NCBI GenBank assembly: GCA_900163555.1
Contig: FUHX01000004.1
Coordinates: forward strand, 62,001 to 126,000
Direction: 5' to 3'
DNA: 64,000 nt
Source of the DNA: Actinomycetales bacterium JB111
GTDB taxonomy: Bacteria > Actinomycetota > Actinomycetes > Actinomycetales > Actinomycetaceae
In this document: one piece after another, positions 1-7,580 of the stretch
Numbering within the stretch: position 1 is the first letter of the stretch
How the letters are laid out: each line of letters starts with the position of its first letter
Made by a program: the position numbers and the translations under genes
Notes under the pieces: generated by a model
Told to the model about the DNA's origin: nothing
Databases searched by the model: none
What the model saw: the letters and a program-made list of their open reading frames with translations, nothing else

Positions 1-564
1 GCCAGCCCGTACACGGTCCTCACGGGCAGCATGCGGCCCACGTGGGAGCCGGGGACGCTGGTGATCGTCGACCCGGTCGACCCCGCCGCCGTCGAGGTCG
101 GCGACGTGATCACCTTCCAGCTCGAGCCCGGCATCCCCGACGTCGCCACCCACCGCGTGGTCGGCGTGAACGTCACGAGCGACGGCCGGAACTTCGTCAC
201 CCAGGGCGACGCCAACGCCTCCCCCGACGCGGATCCGGTGCTCCCCGAGCAGGTCCGCGGCCGGGTCGCGTACGCCGTGCCATGGATGGGTCACGTGAAC
301 TCGGCGATCAACAGCGACACCCGCAGCGACCTCGTCGTTCTCGGCGCCGTGGTCCTCATCGGTTACGGCGCGTGGCAGCTGGGCTCCGGGATGCTGCTCC
401 GACGGCGGGTCGCCGGCGAGAGCCGAGCCGACGGCGAGAGCCGGGACACCGCCGCGCAGCCGGACGGACACGGAAGCACGGACGGACAAGGAAGCACGGA
501 CGGACAAGGAAGCACGGCAGGGCACGGAAGCACGGCCGAGCACGGCAGGAGGGACGCCGGATGA
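1..564 (+). CDS. Signal peptidase I, SipW/ER-type (5' truncated)
   Basis: The frame is open from base 1, so the true start lies upstream of the window. The first residues give the S26 catalytic-serine motif TGSMRPT (Ser at bases 28-30). His in ATHRVVG and Asp in QGDAN follow, the Ser-His-Asp set typical of archaeal/ER-type signal peptidases (SipW) rather than the Ser-Lys pair of LepB. A membrane segment follows (about residues 105-125), then a hydrophilic tail of six-residue repeats (DGHGST, DGQGST). The stop overlaps the next start as ATGA, so the pair is probably co-translated. The family usually processes surface proteins encoded alongside, which fits the LPXTG neighbour. Activity is inferred, not shown. 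Confidence 0.85.
   Translation, partial: ASPYTVLTGSMRPTWEPGTLVIVDPVDPAAVEVGDVITFQLEPGIPDVATHRVVGVNVTSDGRNFVTQGDANASPDADPVLPEQVRGRVAYAVPWMGHVNSAINSDTRSDLVVLGAVVLIGYGAWQLGSGMLLRRRVAGESRADGESRDTAAQPDGHGSTDGQGSTDGQGSTAGHGSTAEHGRRDAG
463..546 (+). repeat. 18-bp tandem repeat in 3' end of signal peptidase gene
   Basis: Four 18-bp units start at 463, 481, 499 and 517, with a partial fifth from 535. They encode DGHGST, DGQGST, DGQGST and AGHGST. Units 2 and 3 are identical. The length is a multiple of three, so copy changes would not shift the frame. Confidence 0.9.
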
Positions 565-1238
565 GGACGCTCCGGATCCTGCTCGCCGCCGCGCTCGCCC
601 TGCTCGGACTCCCGCTCGGCGCCTCGGCCACCGACGCGGCGCTCGGCTCCCCGGAGGACGACCGCCACGACACCACGGTGCAGTTCTCGCTCGACACGGC
701 CACCTGGTCCGACCGGTCGCCCGCCCTCTTCGCGCACGAGCGCCTCCTCCCCGGCCGGTCGGTGTCGACGCAGCTGTGGGTCCGTCACCACGGCCCCTCG
801 CCTGCCTCGCTGTCGATCACGGCCGCCTCACCGGCCGCCACGGGCGAGGAGCTGGCCGAGTGGCTCACGCTCCGCGTGGCGGGGACACCGCTCGCGCCCG
901 GCCAGAGCTGGCAGGGGCCCACCGCGGCCCCCGGGGAGGCGGTGGCGGTCCCCATCGAGGTCGCGCTGGCGTCCGACGCCCCGGAGGACGTCCGCGGCCA
1001 GGCGGCCGACATCCTGTCGCACCTCACCGTCCGCGCCACGCCCGGGCACGACGCCCCGCCGTCGGCCGCCCCCGGACCGCTCCCGGCGACCGGCGCGGTC
1101 GTCGCCCCTCTCGTCGTCGTGGCCGCGGTGCTCCTCGCCCTCGGGTCGGCCGCCCGTCGCGCGGCACGCGGCACCCGCTGTCAGCCGCGTCACAATGCGG
1201 GAAGGCACGACCGAGGCACACCTAATATGCGCGGGTGA
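561..1238 (+). CDS. Secreted LPXTG-anchored protein
   Basis: The 225-residue product starts with a classical signal peptide (MRTLRILLAAALALLGL, cleavage likely after ASA near residue 23). A beta-rich ectodomain of about 145 residues follows. The C-terminus carries a sortase signal: LPATG at residues 174-178, a hydrophobic stretch (about 179-195) and a basic tail. The tail is longer than usual and runs on to residue 225. The start ATG overlaps the signal peptidase stop (ATGA), suggesting a dedicated peptidase-substrate pair as in SipW/TasA-like loci. Its function beyond a surface or pilus-like role is not recognisable. The stop codon overlaps the next gene's GTG start. Confidence 0.8.
   Translation: MRTLRILLAAALALLGLPLGASATDAALGSPEDDRHDTTVQFSLDTATWSDRSPALFAHERLLPGRSVSTQLWVRHHGPSPASLSITAASPAATGEELAEWLTLRVAGTPLAPGQSWQGPTAAPGEAVAVPIEVALASDAPEDVRGQAADILSHLTVRATPGHDAPPSAAPGPLPATGAVVAPLVVVAAVLLALGSAARRAARGTRCQPRHNAGRHDRGTPNMRG
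1223..1228 (+). promoter_or_regulatory. Leaderless -10 box (TAATAT)
   Basis: TAATAT lies exactly 6 nt before the GTG at 1235, so the expected transcript start is at the start codon. No Shine-Dalgarno sequence is present. No convincing -35 was seen. Confidence 0.6.
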
Positions 1239-2311
1239 CCACACCATCCCCCTCCACCGGCAAGACGGTCGACCACCTCGCCGCCTTCCGCCGTTTCCCC
1301 GTCGGACTCATCGTCTTCCTCGGCGTCTTCATCGCCGCCGGCCTGTACCTGGCCTCACGGCACTTCGGCGCGGACGCCGTCGCCATGTGCGGCGACGAGA
1401 CCATGCAGCCCGGCGACCAGTGCGAGCAGACCCGCCGCCGTCGTCGGCGCATCTCCACCACGACCACGATCCGCTCCTACGAGGAGCAGCTGGTCGCTGC
1501 GGCCCGCAGCCACGAGGCCTGGATCTGGGGCGGGATCGCGGTCGCGGTCATCGCCGTGATCGTCATCATCCTCGTGGTGCTGCGCTGGCGCAGCGACGTC
1601 GCGCTCGCCCGCACGATGTCCGCGGAGCAGGCCCCGCTGACCGCCTTCTCCACGACGACCGGCGCCAGCGTCGGCCTCGGGTTCCTCATCGCCGCCGCCG
1701 TCGGCGGGATCGGCATCTTCTTCGGCGTCCGATTCGGAGCCACGGACGGCGAGACCGTCGGCCTCATCGTCGCGGCAGTCGCCGCCGTGATCGCGCTCCT
1801 CATCGTCTTCTCCGCGCGTCCGAAGGGCAGCACGCTGGTGTGGGCGTACGAGCCGGGCGCCCGGATCGTCACGCGGAGCACGTCCCAGGACATCCCGTGG
1901 AGCGACCTGCAGTACTTCATCTCCCCGGGCAACGACTCCTTCATGCAGCTCGGCTGGAAGGGCTCGAAGCACCAGGTGTCGGTCGACGACAAGGACTTCT
2001 TCGCCACGATGCGGACGAAGATCAACTCGACCGCCATGGCCGAGGTCCAGCAGGCCGCCCCGAACGGTGCACCCGTGAGCTTCGGTGCGGTCACCCTCGC
2101 CGGCCGCACGATCACCTTCGGCAAGAAGTCGCTCGACGCCCCCTCGCTGGCCGCGATCAACGCCGTCAAGACCAAGGAGGGCGTCGAGTACCAGGTGCGC
2201 GACCGCGCCGGGAAGACCGCGGTCACGATCCGCCCGGCCGTCCTCGCGAACTCCGACGTCTTGTTCCACGTCCTGCACGAGCAGTTCGGGATCGTCGTCC
2301 CCACGCGATGA
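1235..2311 (+). CDS. Four-TM membrane protein with cytosolic DUF6585-like domain
   Basis: This 358-residue protein has a first helix near residues 23-42 and then a short loop with a Cys pair (CGDETMQPGDQC). An Arg-run (RRRRRR) and three more helices (about 91-113, 134-160, 173-190) follow. The C-terminal ~160 residues are soluble and begin WAYEPGARIVTR; a later WSDLQYF stretch recalls PH-like DUF6585 proteins. The Cys-loop motif CGDxxMxPGDxC is one I have seen in other actinobacterial membrane proteins of unknown role. The GTG start at 1235 is chosen because a TAATAT box sits 6 nt upstream. No function is claimed. Confidence 0.7.
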   Translation: MTTPSPSTGKTVDHLAAFRRFPVGLIVFLGVFIAAGLYLASRHFGADAVAMCGDETMQPGDQCEQTRRRRRRISTTTTIRSYEEQLVAAARSHEAWIWGGIAVAVIAVIVIILVVLRWRSDVALARTMSAEQAPLTAFSTTTGASVGLGFLIAAAVGGIGIFFGVRFGATDGETVGLIVAAVAAVIALLIVFSARPKGSTLVWAYEPGARIVTRSTSQDIPWSDLQYFISPGNDSFMQLGWKGSKHQVSVDDKDFFATMRTKINSTAMAEVQQAAPNGAPVSFGAVTLAGRTITFGKKSLDAPSLAAINAVKTKEGVEYQVRDRAGKTAVTIRPAVLANSDVLFHVLHEQFGIVVPTR

Positions 2312-2434
2312 CACCCGGCCGGTGACCGCCGCCCGACGACGGAGGTCACCGGCCTGCACCACGCGAGCCGACGCACGGCGCGGCCACGGGCCCACCCCGC
2401 TGCTGTCGCACGCCGGCCCGCACCGGTACGACGA

Positions 2435-2478
2435 GGGCCCCGGCTCGGTCCCACGATCGTGGGACCGAGCCGGGGCCC
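2435..2478. terminator. Bidirectional intrinsic terminator, 44-bp perfect palindrome
   Basis: Two 22-nt arms are perfectly complementary with the centre at 2456/2457 (ACGATCGT). The palindrome lies between convergent genes ending at 2311 (+) and 2515 (-). There is no long U-tract, as is common in high-GC actinobacteria. Confidence 0.8.
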
Positions 2479-2484
2479 TTCGTC

Positions 2485-2520
2485 CGTCCGGGTCCGTCGG
2501 CCCGTCCGGGTCCGTCAGTC
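2485..2520. repeat. 18-bp tandem repeat at stop codon of ABC exporter gene
   Basis: Two 18-bp units (2485-2502 and 2503-2520) share CGTCCGGGTCCGTC. The second unit contains the minus-strand stop codon (2515-2517) of the FHA/ABC gene. Confidence 0.75.
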
Positions 2521-5478
2521 GGCCTGCTTGACGAGCCGCCACCGGGCGAGAAGCCCGTAGACGATCGCCCAGACGATGAGCATGAGGAGCCCCAGGATCC
2601 ACATCCCCGGCTCGTGCGCCCACAGCGGGTCGGTCTGGTACGGGTGCCAGTCCGTGATGCCGATCGTCGACATCGTCATGTTGTAGCCCCAGCGGGCCGG
2701 CATGAGCCACGCCAGCTGCTCGAAGACCGGCTGGCCGGCCACCTCGAGCACACCGCCGGAGAGCACGAGCTGGAGCATGACCGCCACGACGAGCAGCGGC
2801 ATGATCTGCTCCGAGGTCTGCGCAACAGCGGACAGCAGCAGCCCGAGGACCATGCAGGTGAACGCCAGGAACACCGCGGCGACGACGATCTCCGCGCTTC
2901 CGCTCGGCAGGAGCGAACCCTCGGTCGGGGGGTCGTGCAGCATGAGCGTGAGGACCGACGCGACGATGCCCTGGTAGACGGCGAAGACGCCGAGCACGAG
3001 GATCTTCGACACGAGGTAGGCGTCCGGCCTCAGCCCGACGGCGGACTCTCGCTTGTAGATGTGCCGCTCGCCGACGAGATCTCGCACGGACACCGACAAC
3101 CCGGCGAACGCGAGCCCGACCATGAGGATCGTGAGGATCTGCATGGCGTTGGCCGTGATGGTCTCTGCGGGCCCCGGTGTGCGCAGGCCGAGCTCCCCGC
3201 CGACCGCGACCGTGAGCACGCCGAACAGCACCGGCATGAGCAGCAGGAACGACAGGTACTTCCAGTCGGCCGCCATGAGCGCGATCTGCCGTCGGGCGAG
3301 CGTGGAGATCTGCCGGCCCGTCGACTGCTGGCTGCGCCGCTCGAGCTGCTGCGGGCGGGCGATGTTCACCCGACGCTTGCGGACGTGGTTCGAGGAGCCC
3401 TCGAACATCTGCTTCGAGCGGTCCGGGTCCTCCTTGATGAAGGAGTAGATCTGCGCGTACGTCAGGTCGTCCGGGTCCTTGACCTCGCGGCCGAGGTAGC
3501 GCATCGCCTTCGCGAAGTACGGCTTGACCTCGCGGGGGGCGCCGTAGAACGCGTTCTTCCCGCCGGGCGCGAGGATGAGGATCTTGTCCGCCTGGTCGAG
3601 GTTGACCTCGTTGTGGGTGATGACGACGACGGTGCGGCCGCGCTGCCCCTTCGCATCGTCCCCGTGGGCGATCGTCGCGAGGAGCTGCATGATCTCGGCG
3701 TCGAGCGACGGGTCGAGGCCGGACGTCGGCTCGTCGAGGAACAGCAGGTCCGGCTGGGTGAGCATCTCGAGCGCGACGGAGACGCGCTTGCGCTGGCCGC
3801 CCGAGAGGCGGTCGATGCGGGTGCCGGCGTGCTCGGTGAGGCCGAGCTGGGTCATCACCCGCTCGACGGCCTGCTCACGGTCGGCCTTGCCCACGGACTG
3901 GTCGAAACGCAGCTCCGCGCCGAACTCGAGCGCCTTGCGCACGGAGAGCGTGCGGTGCACGACGTCGTCCTGCGGAACCATGCCGATGCGATTGCGCATC
4001 GTGGCCTCGTACTCGTACACGTCGAGGCCCGAGAACTTCACGACGCCCTCGTTGGCGGGCGGACGCCCCACGAGCGAGCGCAGCAGCGTCGACTTGCCGG
4101 CGCCCGACGGGCCGATGACGGCGAGCAGCGAGCGCCCGGGCAGGTTGAACGTGACGTCGTCGAGGATGGTCTTCTGCGACGGGTCCGGCGCGCCCTTCTC
4201 CTTGAGCCGGCGGCGCTCCTCGGGCGAGGCCTCGACGCGGACGGTGAGATCGGAGGCCTCGAGGCTGCCCTCGCCGCCGGCGATGTCGATCGGGACGAGC
4301 CCGCCGGGGACGAGCTGCAGGAACGAGCCGCCGACGCCGAGGATGCCGCCCATCTGCAGCATCCCCTCGCTCACGCGGGCGCCGTTGATGAACGTGCCGT
4401 TGAGGGAGCCCCGGTCGACGACCCGGAAGCCGCCCTGGGCGGGCACGAGGTCCACGTGCCTGCCGGAGACGAGCGGGTCGTCGAGCGTGATCTCGACGCT
4501 CGGTGAGCGACCGATCGTCAGCGTGCCCGGCGGGCGCCCGGCCGCGGCGGAGGCCGGCGACGACGGACCGGCAGGAGTGCCGGTCGGCGCCGGCGCGAGC
4601 GGGGCGCCGATGGTCAGCTCGGAGACCACGTCCTCGTCGTCCGAGGCGTCCGGGCCGGAGAAGCCCTGGGCGGTCGGCTCGCCGGTCGGCGAGGCCACCC
4701 GCCCGTCCGACGACGACGCGGCCGCCCGCGCGTCGGAGGTCGGCATCGCCTGGGTCGCCGGCGTCGCGCCGGTCGGCGGGGCCTGCGTGGGCCCGATGGG
4801 CGCCGCGGGCCCGGTGGAGGGTGCGGGCGCTGCCTGCGGGGCTCGGCCGACCGGAGCGGCAGCGGATGTGGCACCACCGGTCGGAGCACCTGCGGTCGGG
4901 GCACCGCCGACGGGCGCACCGGACGGGCGACTACTTGTCGGACCAGTGCCCGTCGGAGCACCGCCGACCGGAGCACCGGCCACGGGCGCTCCCGCGGGCG
5001 CCGGCGACTGCATCGGCCCGGTGGGCGCGCCGGGGCCCTGCGGAACGCCGGGTCCACGGGGAGCCTGGGCGGGCACACTGGGCGCGGCAGGTCCGTCGGG
5101 CGCCGAGCCGCGTCCAGCCTGACCGCCCGGGCCCGTCGCCTGCGCGGGGCCGGCCGTGCCCGCGGGCGCGCCTGGGCCGGCGACGGGCCGCAGCCGGAGC
5201 AGCGGACCCTGGACCGGGTGCCCGAGCCGGACCTGGATGCCGGGGCCCACGGGAGCGGGGCCGGTCAGCGGCCGACCGTCGACGAACGTGCCCGTCCGGC
5301 TCCCGAGGTCCCGGATCATCCAGCCGTTCGGCGTATCGGCGATCTCGAGGTGGGCCGGCGCGACGGCCGGGTGGCCGACGATGAGGTCCGCGGGGCGGGA
5401 GCTCCCGACCACGGCGCGGCCGCCGGGACCCCGCGTGGCGGTCCCCACCGGCGAGGCGATCTCGATGCCCATGCGCAT
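2515..5478 (-). CDS. FHA-FHA-ABC-2 exporter, Rv1747-like
   Basis: This 987-residue fusion carries, in order, an FHA domain (about 15-100), a long Pro/Ala/Gly-rich linker, a second FHA domain (about 315-395), an ABC ATPase and an ABC-2 membrane domain with about six helices. The second FHA is canonical (TIGRSP, SGRH, LNGTF). The ATPase has Walker A GPSGAGKST, signature LSGGQRKR and Walker B LLFLDEPTSGLD. The order matches Mycobacterium tuberculosis Rv1747, a phospho-regulated exporter controlled by Ser/Thr kinases. The first FHA looks degenerate: the pThr-contacting Ser is Ala (VAPAH) and the Asn is Thr (SRTGTF). The start is set at ATG 5478 because GGAAGGA precedes it by 9 nt; an in-frame extension to 5592 is unlikely. 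Confidence 0.9.
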   Translation of the reverse strand: MRMGIEIASPVGTATRGPGGRAVVGSSRPADLIVGHPAVAPAHLEIADTPNGWMIRDLGSRTGTFVDGRPLTGPAPVGPGIQVRLGHPVQGPLLRLRPVAGPGAPAGTAGPAQATGPGGQAGRGSAPDGPAAPSVPAQAPRGPGVPQGPGAPTGPMQSPAPAGAPVAGAPVGGAPTGTGPTSSRPSGAPVGGAPTAGAPTGGATSAAAPVGRAPQAAPAPSTGPAAPIGPTQAPPTGATPATQAMPTSDARAAASSSDGRVASPTGEPTAQGFSGPDASDDEDVVSELTIGAPLAPAPTGTPAGPSSPASAAAGRPPGTLTIGRSPSVEITLDDPLVSGRHVDLVPAQGGFRVVDRGSLNGTFINGARVSEGMLQMGGILGVGGSFLQLVPGGLVPIDIAGGEGSLEASDLTVRVEASPEERRRLKEKGAPDPSQKTILDDVTFNLPGRSLLAVIGPSGAGKSTLLRSLVGRPPANEGVVKFSGLDVYEYEATMRNRIGMVPQDDVVHRTLSVRKALEFGAELRFDQSVGKADREQAVERVMTQLGLTEHAGTRIDRLSGGQRKRVSVALEMLTQPDLLFLDEPTSGLDPSLDAEIMQLLATIAHGDDAKGQRGRTVVVITHNEVNLDQADKILILAPGGKNAFYGAPREVKPYFAKAMRYLGREVKDPDDLTYAQIYSFIKEDPDRSKQMFEGSSNHVRKRRVNIARPQQLERRSQQSTGRQISTLARRQIALMAADWKYLSFLLLMPVLFGVLTVAVGGELGLRTPGPAETITANAMQILTILMVGLAFAGLSVSVRDLVGERHIYKRESAVGLRPDAYLVSKILVLGVFAVYQGIVASVLTLMLHDPPTEGSLLPSGSAEIVVAAVFLAFTCMVLGLLLSAVAQTSEQIMPLLVVAVMLQLVLSGGVLEVAGQPVFEQLAWLMPARWGYNMTMSTIGITDWHPYQTDPLWAHEPGMWILGLLMLIVWAIVYGLLARWRLVKQAD

Positions 5479-5601
5479 GTACGTGAATCCTTCCGACGAA
5501 CGCCCGGACTCTCGGCCGCTTCGTACTGGTTGTCTACCGGTCGAGAGCCTAACGGGGCCCACCGGCGCCGACGCCGGACGCGCGGGTGACAACTCCCCCG
5601 G

Positions 5602-7041
5602 TCATCGCTCGACCCAGCCGGGCGCGAGAAGCGGCCAGGGGTCTGCCTCCTCCAGCGCGGCGGCGAGGCCGAGCAGCGTCGCCTCCCCGCCGACCTTCCC
5701 ACCCAGCTGGACGCCGAACGGGAGGGGCAACGTGCCGTCGTCGGGGGTGGAGCGGTGGATCGGGACGGAGATCGCCGGGGCGCCCGTGATGTTCCACGTG
5801 GACGTCCACGGCGTGAACGCGCGCTGCGCGCGGAAGTCCTCGGCGGGGTCGGCGTCGTTGCGGACGTCGCCCGCCGGGGCGGGCGGGCCGGACAGGGTGG
5901 GGCTGAGGATGACGTCGACGTCGGCCCACGCGGCCGCCACCCGCCGGGTGATCGACTGCAGCGCGCCGAGGGCGGCCTGGTACTCGACGCCGGTGACGCC
6001 CCTCCCCACCCCTCGCATCCAGCGGGTCAGCGGGGTGAGGCGGTCCTCCTGCTCATCGGTGAGCGGGACGCCGGCGGGGCCGGTGGCCCAGATCGGCATG
6101 AAGGCCTCCCACTCCTCCGGCTGGAACGGTCGGGAGACCTCGACGAGCTCGTGCCCCATCCCGGCCAGCAGGCGGCCGGCGCGCTCGACGGCGGCGAGCG
6201 CCTCGGGGTGCACGTCCGTGTCGATCGCGAGGGGGTCCGTGAGCACGCCGATGCGCAGTCCCTCCGGCCGCGCGTCGCAGGCGTCGAGGAAGGAGCCGCG
6301 CTGCTCCGGCGCGCGGTAGGTGTCGCCCGGCCGCGGGACCGCGAGGACGTCGAGCAGGGCGGCGGTGTCGCGGACCGTCCGCGTGAGCACGCCGAGCCGC
6401 GCGAGCCCCACGCCGTCGACCCCGTACGGGCCGGACGAGACCCGGCCGCGGGTCGGCAGGAGGCCGACCAGGCCGCAGGCCGCGGCGGGGATCCGGATGG
6501 ACCCGCCGCCGTCGGAGCCCTGGGCGGCCGGGACGAGGCCGGCGGCGACGGCCGCGCCCGCCCCGCCCGAGGAGCCGCCCGCTGACCGGGCGAGGTCCCA
6601 CGGGGTGCGGGCGGGTGGCCCGACGTCGGGCTCGGTGTAGGACGGGAGCCCGAACTCGGGCGTCGTGGTCTTGCCGACCATGACCGTGCCCGCCCGGCGC
6701 AGGAGGTCGACCGCGCCGTCGTCGACCTCGGGGACCGTCTCGTCGACGGCGGCCGAGCCGGCGCGCATCGGGATGCCCGCCACCTGGTTGAGGTCCTTGA
6801 TGGGCAGCGGCACGCCGAGGAAGGGCGGGAGCGGCTCGCCGTCGGAGGCCGCGAGGAGGTCCTCGGCGCGGTGGGCGTCCTGCCGCGCGCGCTCGGGGCT
6901 CACGTGGACGAAGGCACCGACCTCGTCGCCGAGCCGGTCGATGCGGTCCAGGGTGTGCTCCGCGACCTCCGTCGGGGAGAGGTCGCGCGCCCGGATCGCG
7001 GCGGCCAGGTCGAGTGCGGACAGCTCGTGGATCGCGCTCAT
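5602..7041 (-). CDS. Amidase (amidase signature family)
   Basis: The 479-residue length is typical for AS-family amidases. The Ser-cisSer-Lys triad is readable: Lys82 in PIKDLNQ, cis-Ser157 in GGSSGG, and nucleophile Ser181 in GSDGGGSIRIP. It hydrolyses amide bonds; the substrate cannot be told. The cytosolic protein has no signal peptide. A GatA role is unlikely because no gatB or gatC lies nearby. The start ATG at 7041 has TAGCCT 6 nt upstream and no Shine-Dalgarno sequence, so it is probably leaderless. Confidence 0.9.
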   Translation of the reverse strand: MSAIHELSALDLAAAIRARDLSPTEVAEHTLDRIDRLGDEVGAFVHVSPERARQDAHRAEDLLAASDGEPLPPFLGVPLPIKDLNQVAGIPMRAGSAAVDETVPEVDDGAVDLLRRAGTVMVGKTTTPEFGLPSYTEPDVGPPARTPWDLARSAGGSSGGAGAAVAAGLVPAAQGSDGGGSIRIPAAACGLVGLLPTRGRVSSGPYGVDGVGLARLGVLTRTVRDTAALLDVLAVPRPGDTYRAPEQRGSFLDACDARPEGLRIGVLTDPLAIDTDVHPEALAAVERAGRLLAGMGHELVEVSRPFQPEEWEAFMPIWATGPAGVPLTDEQEDRLTPLTRWMRGVGRGVTGVEYQAALGALQSITRRVAAAWADVDVILSPTLSGPPAPAGDVRNDADPAEDFRAQRAFTPWTSTWNITGAPAISVPIHRSTPDDGTLPLPFGVQLGGKVGGEATLLGLAAALEEADPWPLLAPGWVER

Positions 7042-7047
7042 GACCCG

Positions 7048-7053
7048 AGGCTA
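7048..7053 (-). promoter_or_regulatory. Leaderless -10 box (TAGCCT)
   Basis: On the minus strand TAGCCT is followed by 6 nt and then the amidase ATG at 7041. Confidence 0.6.
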
Positions 7054-7176
7054 CGGCGCGCGGACCGGTGATCACATTCCAGGATCGGCCGATGGTGTCC
7101 CCACCGGCGCGTGTCTTGGGTCATGATTGCCTTCGACCGTGCCATCCGGGCGGTTGACCCGGCGGAAGGAGTGCGT

Positions 7177-7356
7177 GTGAACATCTTCGACAAGGCCAAG
7201 GATGCCCTCAACAGCGACAAGGCTGAGGAGATCACCGACATGGGTCTGAACGCCGTCTCCGGCGCAGCAGACAAGGTCACGGGCGGCAAGTACACCGAGA
7301 AGATCGAGGGCGCGCGTGACTCGATCGACGAGAAGCTCGGCAACGACGGCGCCTGA
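7177..7356 (+). CDS. Small antitoxin-like protein (Rv0909/MT0933 type)
   Basis: This 59-residue hydrophilic, helical protein begins MNIFDKAKDAL and continues with alternating acidic and basic residues (ADKVTGGKYTEKIEGARD). The pattern matches the MT0933-like antitoxin family (Rv0909). GTG 7177 is chosen because GGAAGGA (7164-7170) lies 6 nt upstream; in-frame starts further up lack this. The expected partner toxin (an Rv0910-like SRPBCC protein) is not adjacent. Many actinobacteria carry such orphan copies, so an antitoxin role is only family inference. Confidence 0.7.
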   Translation: MNIFDKAKDALNSDKAEEITDMGLNAVSGAADKVTGGKYTEKIEGARDSIDEKLGNDGA

Positions 7357-7397
7357 CGTTCGCCTCTCAGCCTCGGGGAGCTAGCCCCCGACGTTGG

Positions 7398-7429
7398 ACG
7401 GCCGGTCCCCCGACATGGGGACCGGCCGT
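7398..7429 (+). terminator. Intrinsic terminator after antitoxin-like gene
   Basis: Thirteen-bp arms ACGGCCGGTCCCC (7398-7410) and GGGGACCGGCCGT (7417-7429) flank a 6-nt loop and are followed by TTCGTCTT. Confidence 0.85.
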
Positions 7430-7580
7430 TTCGTCTTCCCGAGGAGCCGCCATGTGCGGCCGGGCGGCGCGGGGCAGCCGCGGAGGGAGGGGACAGGACG
7501 GCCCCGATCTGCGGCGACACCGTCACCTCTCTCCCGTATCTCTCCCGCACGACGTCACCAAATCGTGATGAGATGGCGCC

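Noticed and set aside
7177-7356. Complete toxin-antitoxin pair at the antitoxin-like gene
   Set aside because: No small toxin gene flanks it; neighbours are an amidase and an S9 peptidase with their own promoters.
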